This document shows positions 36,646 to 44,856 of a DNA stretch of 64,000 bases, in pieces. The translations under genes and the position numbers were made by a program. Below the pieces are notes generated by a model. That model had not been told where the DNA came from. It saw only the letters and a program-made list of their open reading frames with translations, and did no database searches. Origin of the DNA: Thermocrinis minervae. Its GTDB lineage: Bacteria; Aquificota; Aquificia; Aquificales; Aquificaceae. The stretch spans positions 462,750 to 526,749 of the forward strand of contig NZ_LT670846.1 of the NCBI RefSeq assembly GCF_900142435.1, read 5' to 3'. How positions within the stretch are numbered: the stretch's first letter is position 1; every line of letters begins with the position of its first letter.

Positions 36646-37965
36646 TCATGCAAACATGTCCCTGTATAAACCCTTCGCCCATTCATAGGTGGCTTTAGCT
36701 AGCTGTTGAGACCTTTGGTTTATGACCTTCGGCTTAGGCACTATCTTCTTTTCCTTTTCGTTAAAGCTGTACTCAACGCTTATCACTATAGCTTCCTGCG
36801 GGTCACCGTTCACCATGGAGTAGCATGTGTTGTCTGGCAGTGCAGGAGTTATATCTTTGCCCATCATCCTTGCGGCTATTATCTTTGCTACTATCTTACC
36901 CTGAGAGTTGGCCATGTGACCGCTCTTAGGATAAGGAACTCCACCTATCACGTCTCCCACAAGGAATACCCTCGGGTCTGACTTGGCCTGGAAGGTCAAA
37001 TGGTCTTGGTCTGCCCAGCCTGTAGGCTTACCATCTTTGTCTTTAGCTATGAGGTCTGCCATCCACACGAGCTCACCAGCCTGGTGTGGTGGGTTGAGGT
37101 TTGCATCCGTAAAGTTAAAGTCTCCTTGAGAGGTCTTTATGACTTTCTTTATAGGATCTACTTCCTTTATATGAGCGTTTGGTACGTATTCCACTATACC
37201 TGCATAAAGCTCGTTGTAGGCAGCCATAAACCCTGGGCCCTTTGGAACTATCTCAGGCTTAGGGTCAAGGATGACTACCCTACCCTTTACCTTGTTCTTT
37301 TTAAACACGTAGGCTATCATAGCAGCCCTTTCGTATGGAGCCGGCGGACACCTGTAAGCTCCGGGAGGAACCGTTATAACAAACTCACCCTCCTCAAAGT
37401 TCCAGATCTTTCTCTTAAGAGCCAGGTGTTCAGATCCTGGTATGAAAGCAGAAGGATAGTGTAACATCGTGTATTTTATGAGGTCCTTGTTATCCTTGAA
37501 CCATGCGGAGTAGTTGTATTTTATACCTGGTGCCAGAACAAGGTAGTCGTACTGTATGTAACCATGCGGTGTGTAAACCCTTCTCTTATCCCTTTCTATG
37601 GCAAGTACAGTGGTGTTTATAAACTTGTAACCATACTTGGCCGCAGGCTGGTTGTAGTCATGTGAGAGAAAGTCAAGGCTTACAAGATCTGCAAGCCACT
37701 CGTTGCTTATAGGACATGAGAAGAAGTTAGGTCTTTTCTCAATCAGGATAACCTCCGCGTTGGGAGCTTCTTTCTTCAGATACTTAGCTACCGTAAGGCC
37801 TGCCCATCCACCACCTACTATCACCACTCTATTGCCCTTGGGTTCGGGTAGCATGGCTTCCTTTTTAACTATCGTCTCGGCGGCGGCAAACACGAGTTTG
37901 GGTGTAGAAAGCGCAACACCACCCAAGCCCAAGCCCTTGAGAAAGGACCTTCTGCTTGTATTCAT
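36646..37965 (-). CDS. Tat-exported FccB-like sulfide dehydrogenase flavoprotein (copy 1)
   Basis: The protein (439 aa) is the first gene of the operon. Twin-arginine signal SRRSFLKGLGLGGVALS is followed by the FAD motif VVIVGGGWAGLTVAKYL. Redox cysteines are C206 in YRCPPAPYER and C381 in NTCYSMVN; C84 lies in SCPISN. The FAD-contact GD appears in VFLVGDVIGG. It belongs to the FccB/SoxF flavoprotein family. GGGAGGT lies before the ATG. The C-terminal EWAKGLYRDMF is shared with its paralogue. The substrate (sulfide, polysulfide or another reductant) is not fixed by sequence. Confidence 0.87.
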   Translation of the reverse strand: MNTSRRSFLKGLGLGGVALSTPKLVFAAAETIVKKEAMLPEPKGNRVVIVGGGWAGLTVAKYLKKEAPNAEVILIEKRPNFFSCPISNEWLADLVSLDFLSHDYNQPAAKYGYKFINTTVLAIERDKRRVYTPHGYIQYDYLVLAPGIKYNYSAWFKDNKDLIKYTMLHYPSAFIPGSEHLALKRKIWNFEEGEFVITVPPGAYRCPPAPYERAAMIAYVFKKNKVKGRVVILDPKPEIVPKGPGFMAAYNELYAGIVEYVPNAHIKEVDPIKKVIKTSQGDFNFTDANLNPPHQAGELVWMADLIAKDKDGKPTGWADQDHLTFQAKSDPRVFLVGDVIGGVPYPKSGHMANSQGKIVAKIIAARMMGKDITPALPDNTCYSMVNGDPQEAIVISVEYSFNEKEKKIVPKPKVINQRSQQLAKATYEWAKGLYRDMFA

Positions 37966-38005
37966 GATACTTACCTCCCGTCTTGGTATCTATACTTGCT
38001 TTAGG

Positions 38006-38011
38006 ATTATA
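38006..38011 (-). promoter_or_regulatory. Possible -10 element for the flavoprotein-Rieske operon
   Basis: On the minus strand TATAAT lies 41 bases before the start of the first flavoprotein gene. An ATAACA hexamer 18 bases further upstream matches four of six -35 positions. The rest of the ~220-bp spacer to position 38184 is AT-rich, with another TATAAT at 38137-38142 facing the other way. Confidence 0.35.
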
Positions 38012-38184
38012 GTCGTAAACCATCACCAGTGTTATAAAATGTTTTTAGAAGTTAATAAGTGTTTTTTATGTACTAATATTCTTGTATTCTTAATCTATTT
38101 TGTTCTAATAGTACACACTTTTTTTTACGTTCTCTATATAATAACCAATAGCACAACTATTAAAAGTAAGAGGAGGTGATAAAG

Positions 38185-38610
38185 GTGGTAGATCCAGATA
38201 TACTACTCCTGGCCATAGTAAACATGGCGGAGGGCGTAAAAACGCTCATAGGTGATAAGGGAGCAAAGGCCGTTATGAGGGATGCAGGTAGACAGGCCGG
38301 GCCAAGGCTTTTAGAGAGCCTGATAGGACACTTTCCAGAAGTTCTAAGCAAGGATGAAGCTATCAGGCGAGCTTGTGCAATACTTGAGGATCTGGGTTTT
38401 GCAAAGAGTATTCAAAAACAGGAGGATAAGATAGTAGTCAATGAAGACATATTCACAGATGCTATAGTGGGCAACGATCTTATAGGATCGCCTGTAATAT
38501 ACTTCCTTGCTGGGCTAATAGAGGGCTTTGTTTCCTTCATGAGTAATGAGAAGATATCCCTTACTCCAGAAACTGTTCAAAGGGGAAGTATAGTTTATAG
38601 GATAGGATGA
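38185..38610 (+). CDS. Conserved protein of unknown function upstream of nadD
   Basis: The protein has 141 residues from the GTG at 38185, chosen because AGGAGGTGA at 38171-38179 lies just before it. I do not recognise the family with confidence. The chain is mixed alpha/beta: a helical start (DPDILLLAIVNMAEGVKTLIG), a GRQAGPRLLESLIG helix, and a single FAKSIQKQEDKIVVNE strand pair. The overall pattern is faintly like V4R small-ligand-binding domains. It overlaps nadD by 4 bp (ATGA), so it is co-translated with it. There is no signal peptide. Confidence 0.7.
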   Translation: MVDPDILLLAIVNMAEGVKTLIGDKGAKAVMRDAGRQAGPRLLESLIGHFPEVLSKDEAIRRACAILEDLGFAKSIQKQEDKIVVNEDIFTDAIVGNDLIGSPVIYFLAGLIEGFVSFMSNEKISLTPETVQRGSIVYRIG

Positions 38611-39200
38611 TACTCTTCTTTGGAGGGAGCTTTGATCCCATACACGTAGGGCATCTCATAGTAGCCAGGGATCTTTTTGAGCACCTCTTACCCGAGAAGA
38701 TAGTCTTCATACCAACCTTTCAGGCCCCTTTGAAGGAAAAGCATAGGGCGAGTCCAGAAGATAGGTTTAATATGGTAAAGCTCGCCATAAGACATTTTCC
38801 TTTCTTTGAGGTAAGCTCTATAGAGATAGACAGGGGTGGTATATCCTATACCGTGGATACTGCAAGAGAGCTTTTAAAATTAACCGGAGAAAAACCCTTT
38901 TTTATAGTAGGTGCGGACAGTATACTTCAGCTCCACCTTTGGAAAGATTACAGACAGCTTATAGACATGGCACGTTTTGTGGTGGTGGATAGAGATGGGA
39001 AGGGTAAAGAGGTGAAAAACTACCTTATGGAAAACTTCCCCATGTTGAAGGAAGATCAAGACTACATAATGTTAAGCATAAGGAGGATAGATGTATCATC
39101 AACGGAGATAAGGAACCGTATAAAGAGGGGTTTAAGCATAAAATGGTTCGTGCCGGAGGAGGTGGAGGATTACATAATCAAGAGGGGGCTTTACAGATGA
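38607..39200 (+). CDS. nadD: Nicotinate-nucleotide adenylyltransferase
   Basis: The 197-residue protein has the nucleotidyltransferase motif FGGSFDPIHVGHLIVA, the SYTVDTARELL segment, GADSILQLHLWKDY and the C-terminal IDVSSTEIRNRI. It makes nicotinic acid adenine dinucleotide for NAD synthesis. Its stop overlaps the start of the beta-CASP nuclease gene by ATGA. Confidence 0.95.
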   Translation: MILFFGGSFDPIHVGHLIVARDLFEHLLPEKIVFIPTFQAPLKEKHRASPEDRFNMVKLAIRHFPFFEVSSIEIDRGGISYTVDTARELLKLTGEKPFFIVGADSILQLHLWKDYRQLIDMARFVVVDRDGKGKEVKNYLMENFPMLKEDQDYIMLSIRRIDVSSTEIRNRIKRGLSIKWFVPEEVEDYIIKRGLYR

Positions 39201-40579
39201 GGGTATCCTTCTTTGGAGCTGCAAAGGGTGTTACAGGTAGTTGCTTTTTGCTTGAAGCCTCTGGAAAGAGAATACTTATAGACTGTGGCATGTTCCAAGG
39301 ATTGGAGGAGGAGAAGAACTACCAACCTCTCCCTTTTGATCCCAGAACCATAGACTACCTTATCCTAACACATGCCCACATAGACCATTGTGGTAGGTTA
39401 CCACTTTTAGTAAAAGAGGGTTTTAAAGGTACTTTACTTTGCACAGAACCGACGTACAAGATAGCAAGGTTCATGCTTCTGGATGCAGCAAAGGTAATGT
39501 ATGAAAACTACAAGACTTCATTAAAGAAGTATGCTAGGATAGGTAAAGAACCCAGAGAGCCGCTTTACGACGAACACGATGTACTGGATGTGTTTGAGTT
39601 ACCTAAGAAATTCCTAAAGTACGGAGAAAAATTTTCTATTTCGTCTCACTTAAAGGTCACATTCAAGGACGCAGGACATATACTTGGCTCTTCCTTTGTA
39701 GAGTTTGAAGTATACGAAGATGGAAGGATAAAACGTGTAGTCTTCTCTGGTGACCTTGGTAACAAGAATAAACCCATAGTAAACGATCCATCCTACCCTG
39801 AAAAGGCAGACTACGTGATAATGGAAAGCACTTACGGGGATAGACTTCACAAAAGCTTCGAAGATTCTAAGATGGAACTCCTAGACGCCATAAACTACGC
39901 GTTTAGTAGAGATGGCAACGTGATAATACCCTCCTATGCTTTAGAGAGGGCTCAAGAGATACTCTACGTACTTAGAGAGTTTCATGAAAAGAACCTTTTG
40001 CCAAGGTGTCAGATATTCTTGGACAGTCCTTTAGCGATTAATCTTCTCAAAGTTTTTTTAAGCAGCGTAGAATTCTACGATGAAGAAACCAAAAAGGTGT
40101 TTTTAGAAAAGAACCCTTTTATGTTACCCAACCTGTACTTTACATCAAGCGTGGAGGAGTCCAAGGCTATAAACTCTGTAAGGTCTAACGCCATAATCAT
40201 AGCAGGTTCTGGTATGCTTACAGGTGGAAGGATATTACATCACCTTAAGTACAACCTTTGGAGGGAAGAGTGCGCTTTAGTCTTCGTAGGATATCAACCT
40301 AAAGGAACACTTGGAAGAAAGATAGTAGATGGTCAGGAGACTGTAAACATCTTTGGAGAAGAGATAAGGGTCGCCGCCAAGGTTTACACCATAAATGGCT
40401 TTTCTTCGCATGCAGACCAAGAAGAGCTTCTAGAGTGGCTTTCTTACACTCAAAACCCTTCTATGGTTTATTTAATCCATGGAGAAGAGGAGAAGATGGA
40501 AATTCTCAAGCAAAAGATAAAGGAAAGATTGGGTTTTAATGTATACATACCAAACTTTATGGAGAGTGTAGAACTTTGA
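39197..40579 (+). CDS. Beta-CASP metallo-beta-lactamase-fold ribonuclease
   Basis: The protein is 460 aa from ATG 39197. It has the zinc motif THAHIDHCGRLP, then DAGHILGSS, FSGDLGNK and MESTYGDR. The beta-CASP part follows, with SGMLTGGRILHHL and the final GFSSHADQEELLEW. This is the YSH1/CPSF-like mRNA 3'-end or exonuclease group, without the KH domains of archaeal CPSF and distinct from RNase J. It probably degrades or processes RNA. A reading from 39143 would run through nadD in another frame and is rejected. Confidence 0.88.
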   Translation: MRVSFFGAAKGVTGSCFLLEASGKRILIDCGMFQGLEEEKNYQPLPFDPRTIDYLILTHAHIDHCGRLPLLVKEGFKGTLLCTEPTYKIARFMLLDAAKVMYENYKTSLKKYARIGKEPREPLYDEHDVLDVFELPKKFLKYGEKFSISSHLKVTFKDAGHILGSSFVEFEVYEDGRIKRVVFSGDLGNKNKPIVNDPSYPEKADYVIMESTYGDRLHKSFEDSKMELLDAINYAFSRDGNVIIPSYALERAQEILYVLREFHEKNLLPRCQIFLDSPLAINLLKVFLSSVEFYDEETKKVFLEKNPFMLPNLYFTSSVEESKAINSVRSNAIIIAGSGMLTGGRILHHLKYNLWREECALVFVGYQPKGTLGRKIVDGQETVNIFGEEIRVAAKVYTINGFSSHADQEELLEWLSYTQNPSMVYLIHGEEEKMEILKQKIKERLGFNVYIPNFMESVEL

Positions 40580-40583
40580 AGGA

Positions 40584-40599
40584 GGGGCCGATAGGCCCC
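40584..40599. terminator. GC hairpin between convergent genes
   Basis: GGGGCC (40584-40589), loop GATA and GGCCCC (40594-40599) form a six-pair stem between the beta-CASP gene and the facing small secreted-protein gene. No clear T-run follows on either strand, so it may be a weak bidirectional terminator or an mRNA 3' stabiliser. Confidence 0.5.
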
Positions 40600-40608
40600 G
40601 AGACAAGC

Positions 40609-40836
40609 TTACTTGGGTTGAGCTGGTTGAGCGGGTTGAGCGGGTTGTGCAGGCTCTGCTCCCTTCTTTTCTTCCTTCTTCTTGTGAGCCTTCTTGTGGT
40701 GCTTCTTGTGAGCCTTCTTATGTTCCATCTTTTCTTCCTTCTTTTCCTCCTTCTTCTCGGCAGGAGCAGCTTGTTCTGCTGCTATGGCAGCACCTGCAAA
40801 GGCTACAGCTAATAGAGCTGCTAGAAGCTTCCTCAT
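40609..40836 (-). CDS. Small secreted Lys/His-rich low-complexity protein
   Basis: A 75-residue protein. A clear signal peptide (MRKLLAALLAVAFAGAAIA) is followed by EKKEEKKEEK, then HKKAHKKHHKKAHKK and a tail of four AQP repeats. The mature part is almost only Lys, Glu, His, Ala, Pro and Gln. A strong GGAGG Shine-Dalgarno precedes the ATG, and a hairpin follows the stop, so it is a real expressed gene despite low complexity. It could bind metal through His, or bind anionic wall or lipid through Lys. No family is recognised. Confidence 0.75.
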   Translation of the reverse strand: MRKLLAALLAVAFAGAAIAAEQAAPAEKKEEKKEEKMEHKKAHKKHHKKAHKKKEEKKGAEPAQPAQPAQPAQPK

Positions 40837-40895
40837 GGCTAAACCTCCTTACAAAGATTTTATATTATTATAGTACTACGAGTCTTATGAAAAAC

Positions 40896-42206
40896 TCATG
40901 AAAAACACAGATAAAATTTGGAACCTGCTCCTGGTTGACTTTCTACGTGTATCCTAAACCCGTGAAGATCGGCGATGGCTTTGACTATAGAAAGGCCAAG
41001 GCCAAAGCCTTCCTTTTCACCATCTTCCCTGTAGAACCTTTCAAACACCCTTTGTGTATCCTTTATTCCCTTGCCCGTGTCTTCTACTACTACGCAGTAT
41101 TCCTTGATGTACAGCTTTATGGTACCTCCTTCAGGTGTGTACTTGTAGCTGTTTTCCACAAGGTTTGATATGGCTATTTTAAGGTATTCTCTGTCGGCGA
41201 GCACTATTAAGTCTTCTTTGGGATACTCTACTATAAAGTTGTGGGTGTTTCTTATGTACTCGTACTCTTCCTCCACCTCTGCGAATACTTCAGAAAGGCT
41301 CAGTTCTTCCTTCTTTATGGGAATGCCGCTTTCAAGCCTCATAAGAAGCAAAAGTTTATTTATGAGCCTATGCATCTTTTCTGCTTGAATCTGCATGCTT
41401 TTTATAACCTCCTTAAACTTTTCCTTATCGGTTTCATACACGCCATAGCTTAAGAGTTCCAACTGACCTTTTATGTAGGTAAGTGGAGTTTTGAGAGCAT
41501 GTGCAAAGTTGGCTATTGTTTCCTTTTGAAAGTTGAAGGTCTCTTTTAATTTTTCTAACATATCTGCAAAAGTGTTTATAAGTATGGAGAATTCATCTTT
41601 TGCGTTTTGTTTTTTTATGTTAACATCCATATTACCTTTGTATACCTCTCTTAATTTATCCGTTAAGTACGTAAGCGGCTTAAATGCAGATCTTACAAGA
41701 AAGACTATTATTAGAGATGTTAGGATAGATACTACAGAAGAAAGTGCTAATGTAAAAAAGATGAGTTTCTTCTGTATCTGTTTTATTTCGTCTATTTTGT
41801 TTAAAAATATAAGCTTATAATTTCCGACTGTTTTTGTTATGAAGATATAATCGTTGATCACACCGTGCTTCTCTTTGATTACATTTTCTACGTCTAAAAG
41901 AGGCAATCTTTCTTCATCATAATTTGAGAAGCTATAGATGTAAAGTATCTTATTCTTTTTGTTTAGCACTATAACGGATAGCCTTTCTGAAGCTAAAGCT
42001 TCCGCTAAACCTCTTATGTAGATCTTAGGGTCTTTATAATGCTTTCTGTATACATCCAATATGGGTGAAACATATCCATCGATATAATCTATTGCGTGAC
42101 CTACAAGCACTGTCCTTATAGCTAATACCAAGAATACGGTAGTTATCACATTACTAAATAGGTAAACTCCTAAGAATATGATTAGTATCTTTAGTTTAAC
42201 TGTCAT
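40896..42206 (-). CDS. Sensor histidine kinase
   Basis: The protein (436 aa) has two membrane helices (about 6-35 and 148-172) flanking a ~110-residue periplasmic sensor. A HAMP linker, the phospho-acceptor FAHALKTPLTYIKGQLELL with His236, and an ATPase domain with NLVENSYKYT and the GLGLSIVKAIADLHG box follow. It pairs with the OmpR-type regulator just upstream (11-bp overlap). The signal is unknown. A Thr-Pro after Lys follows the acceptor His, as in the EnvZ/PhoR-type core. Confidence 0.92.
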   Translation of the reverse strand: MTVKLKILIIFLGVYLFSNVITTVFLVLAIRTVLVGHAIDYIDGYVSPILDVYRKHYKDPKIYIRGLAEALASERLSVIVLNKKNKILYIYSFSNYDEERLPLLDVENVIKEKHGVINDYIFITKTVGNYKLIFLNKIDEIKQIQKKLIFFTLALSSVVSILTSLIIVFLVRSAFKPLTYLTDKLREVYKGNMDVNIKKQNAKDEFSILINTFADMLEKLKETFNFQKETIANFAHALKTPLTYIKGQLELLSYGVYETDKEKFKEVIKSMQIQAEKMHRLINKLLLLMRLESGIPIKKEELSLSEVFAEVEEEYEYIRNTHNFIVEYPKEDLIVLADREYLKIAISNLVENSYKYTPEGGTIKLYIKEYCVVVEDTGKGIKDTQRVFERFYREDGEKEGFGLGLSIVKAIADLHGFRIHVESQPGAGSKFYLCFS

Positions 42207-42873
42207 TAGATTTTAGCATGTAACCAAACCCACGTACAGTCTGTATCAATTGATGATTTTCATCTTTTAACTTTCTTCTTAGGTTCTTTATATAAACATC
42301 CACTATGTTGGAGCCTTCTTCATGACCCGAACCCCATATACGGCTGTATATTTTTTCTCTGCTTAATACAGTGTTAGGGTTTTCTGCCAAAAGCTTTAAT
42401 AACTCAAACTCCCGCCTGGTCAGGTTTATACGTTCACCTCTGTAGATCACCTGTGCGGATGATAAATCTATGAAAAGATCACCCACTTTTATATGGTCTT
42501 TGTTGTTCTTTGAGTATCTCCTGAGTACAGCCCTTATACGGGCATAGAGTTCTTTGAAGGAAAAGGGTTTTGTTATGTAGTCATCAGCACCGGCGTTTAG
42601 AACTTCAACCTTATCTTCTATCTGGGACTTGGCAGTTATAACGACTATAGGTATATCTTTGGTTTGTCTTATAGTCTTGCACACCTTGAGGCCATCCATC
42701 TTAGGAAGCATGAGGTCTAGGAGAACGACATCGTACTCTTCTTCCATCACTTTTTTAATAGCACTAAAGCCATCCTTGACCCAATCCACGGAGAAACCTT
42801 CGTACTTTAAACCTTCAACGAGCATGCTTCCAAGGGACAGATCATCTTCTACCAGAAGTATCCTCTCCTTCAT
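42196..42873 (-). CDS. OmpR/PhoB-family response regulator
   Basis: The protein has 225 residues: a receiver with LLVEDD, phospho-acceptor Asp53 in VVLLDLMLPKMDG and the PFSFKEL switch, then a winged-helix DNA-binding domain ending VDVYIKNLRRKLKDE and VRGFGYML. The partner kinase is immediately downstream. The start overlaps the PATAN-like protein gene by 4 bp, so the pair is co-transcribed with the MglA module. Targets are unknown. Confidence 0.93.
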   Translation of the reverse strand: MKERILLVEDDLSLGSMLVEGLKYEGFSVDWVKDGFSAIKKVMEEEYDVVLLDLMLPKMDGLKVCKTIRQTKDIPIVVITAKSQIEDKVEVLNAGADDYITKPFSFKELYARIRAVLRRYSKNNKDHIKVGDLFIDLSSAQVIYRGERINLTRREFELLKLLAENPNTVLSREKIYSRIWGSGHEEGSNIVDVYIKNLRRKLKDENHQLIQTVRGFGYMLKSNDS

Positions 42874-44282
42874 TCCTTAGTAAGCTGGAAGATATCCTCT
42901 ACATTAAGTATCTTAAACACTTCCCTGTAGGGTTGTATAAGTGTCTCTAGTTCTTCTTCTAACTTCTTCTTGCCCAGAACTTTATCCGCCATATCAAGGA
43001 GAAAATTAAGGAGGTTGGTTACTTCTTCCTTATCTACGTAGTTATACTTTCTACATTTTATCTGTCCATCTTCGTACTTAAGGCTGTCCGAAGAGGCAAG
43101 CAGATTCATTACTATGTTGGCGTTCTGTACACTATGTCTGAGGATGATACCATAGAGGATATTTATTAACAGCAGATGTACAACCAAAGATATGTTCTCC
43201 ATCGGGCTTTCAAAGATCAGATCCATCCAAGCCGCATCCTTTAGCTCCAAGCCTTCTAAGAGTCTTAGCGATCCTTCTTTCTCCTCAACCACACCCATCA
43301 TCCTACCCTTGTCAAAGAACATGTACACAACGCTTCCCGAGGAATACACGGTGACAATACCCGATTTCTGCCTTTTGTTCATCCCCATGATGACCTTTCC
43401 GAGCTCAATAAAATCAAGCTCCAAACTAGAAACGGCCTTTCTTTCAAGGTGTCTAAGCATGTACAGGGATATTAGTCTTTCATCCATGCTCAACGCCGTT
43501 ATGCGTGCTCGCTCGCTGTTGCCGAGCATGTAGTAGAATACTTCATGGTCTACAGGGTAGACAGCTACAAGCTTACCCTTTATGTAGTAAATTTCAACCA
43601 GATCCTTCTCATCCCGTATTTTTATTACGCCCGTGAACCTACTGTAGTGAAAGTTCTCAAGCAAAGTTAGAAGCTTTACCTTGGACAGTTCAACATCCTG
43701 TATAACGACATCAAGGTTTACGCTATGCCCTTCCTCTGGATAGTAAAACTGGTAGACATCCACAAATCCTTTGGCTATAAGATCTTTAAGCTTTCTTATA
43801 GATTCTATAAGTGAGTCCTCAGATAAGGCTAGAACTGTGTAGAAACTCTTCCCATCGTAGTTTTCCATACCGGGAAATGGCTTGATTACTCTGAGGACAG
43901 CATACGGTGTTATTATTCCTTCTAAGAGAGTCTTCAGTTCTACTTCTACTAGCTGTGATTGAAGCACAAGCTCTTCAACGGAGACTCCAGAATCCATTAG
44001 AATAAATGCTTCCGAAGGATTATCCTTTCTGAAGGTGAAGAAGCCGCCTGTATTCTGCATAACATCTGAGAAGTGGTAGAGAAGCAGAGACTTCTTGTTT
44101 ACTATGTTACCTCCCAGCAGCTCCAAGCTTGGAGCATAAAACCCTACAACTAGACCGTTTTCTAAATAGAGGGATAAGAACCTGTCCTTAAGGTACAGGT
44201 CCAATATCCCTGCTTTGTTTGCAAGATAGCCGTTTATAAGGTCTACCAGATCTTGCTTTGTGCTAATTGTTCCTGAGAGCAT
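42870..44282 (-). CDS. Protein with three PATAN/DUF4388-like repeats
   Basis: This 470-residue protein seems to contain three related beta-rich units. They lie near residues 1-85 (SGTISTKQDLVDLINGYLAN, then LYLENGLVVGFY), near 208-250 (LLENFHYSRFTGVIKI, then IYYIKGKLVAVYP) and near 300-350 (KVIMGMNKRQKSGIVTVY, then FFDKGRMMGVV). The pattern of a short helix, G-x-hydrophobic strand and FxxGxhxxV is that of PATAN/DUF4388 domains. These occur in type IV pilus and gliding regulators and next to MglA-type GTPases. The mglA-like gene is directly upstream with no gap. A helical C-terminal ~100 residues is of unknown role. Confidence 0.65.
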   Translation of the reverse strand: MLSGTISTKQDLVDLINGYLANKAGILDLYLKDRFLSLYLENGLVVGFYAPSLELLGGNIVNKKSLLLYHFSDVMQNTGGFFTFRKDNPSEAFILMDSGVSVEELVLQSQLVEVELKTLLEGIITPYAVLRVIKPFPGMENYDGKSFYTVLALSEDSLIESIRKLKDLIAKGFVDVYQFYYPEEGHSVNLDVVIQDVELSKVKLLTLLENFHYSRFTGVIKIRDEKDLVEIYYIKGKLVAVYPVDHEVFYYMLGNSERARITALSMDERLISLYMLRHLERKAVSSLELDFIELGKVIMGMNKRQKSGIVTVYSSGSVVYMFFDKGRMMGVVEEKEGSLRLLEGLELKDAAWMDLIFESPMENISLVVHLLLINILYGIILRHSVQNANIVMNLLASSDSLKYEDGQIKCRKYNYVDKEEVTNLLNFLLDMADKVLGKKKLEEELETLIQPYREVFKILNVEDIFQLTKE

Positions 44283-44855
44283 CTATACTGTTATAACTCC
44301 AATCTTCATGAGATATTGGTTTATTAGAAGGTCTAATGTTTCTTGAACGCCTTCACCCCTTATGGCAGAAGCACACACAGATGTATATCTACACTTGTTT
44401 AATGCTTCTTCTAAGCTTTCGTAATTCATACTATTGGGAAGGTCCATCTTGTTGTACTGCAAAACTATTGGTAAGTTCTCTATGCTCTTTCCAACCTTTC
44501 TAAGGTCTTCTTTCAGGAGGTCATAGAAGTACAGGTTGTCTCTTAGCCTTTCTTTTTGGGCGTCAGCCACGAATACTAGCGCATCCACACCCCTTAGCAC
44601 AGTGAGCCTTATGTCCTTGTATATCTCCTGTCCTGGTACTGTGTAGAGGGCAAAGGATACAGTTATTCCATTGACTACTTCGCGTCTGGTTGCAAAGTCA
44701 AACACTAGAGTTCTATCACCAGAGGTGTCTATTTTCAAAAGATTGAGTCCTAAAATTTCAGAGAGCTTTTCTAAGTTTGTAGTTTTACCAGATTGAGGAG
44801 GACCATAGTAAACTATCTTGGCTTTTACGATTTTCTTTTCTATGTCTACTATCAT
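44283..44855 (-). CDS. MglA-like small Ras-superfamily GTPase
   Basis: The protein (190 aa) has the GTPase motifs G1 GPPQSGKTT (18-26), G3 TVPGQE and G4 NKMDLP. TVPGQ in place of DTAGQ is characteristic of the MglA group. MglA sets polarity and drives twitching or gliding through type IV pili or other motors, normally with a GAP of the MglB (roadblock) type. No mglB is adjacent; instead a triple-PATAN protein follows without any gap, probably an effector or regulator. It is one base from the LapA-LapB fusion gene. Confidence 0.88.
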   Translation of the reverse strand: MIVDIEKKIVKAKIVYYGPPQSGKTTNLEKLSEILGLNLLKIDTSGDRTLVFDFATRREVVNGITVSFALYTVPGQEIYKDIRLTVLRGVDALVFVADAQKERLRDNLYFYDLLKEDLRKVGKSIENLPIVLQYNKMDLPNSMNYESLEEALNKCRYTSVCASAIRGEGVQETLDLLINQYLMKIGVITV

Positions 44856-44856
44856 C

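Noticed and set aside
40576-40901. Plus-strand frames (78 and 84 codons) opposite the small secreted protein
   Set aside because: They are Leu/Ser-rich reverse readings of the Lys/Glu repeats and have no ribosome site.
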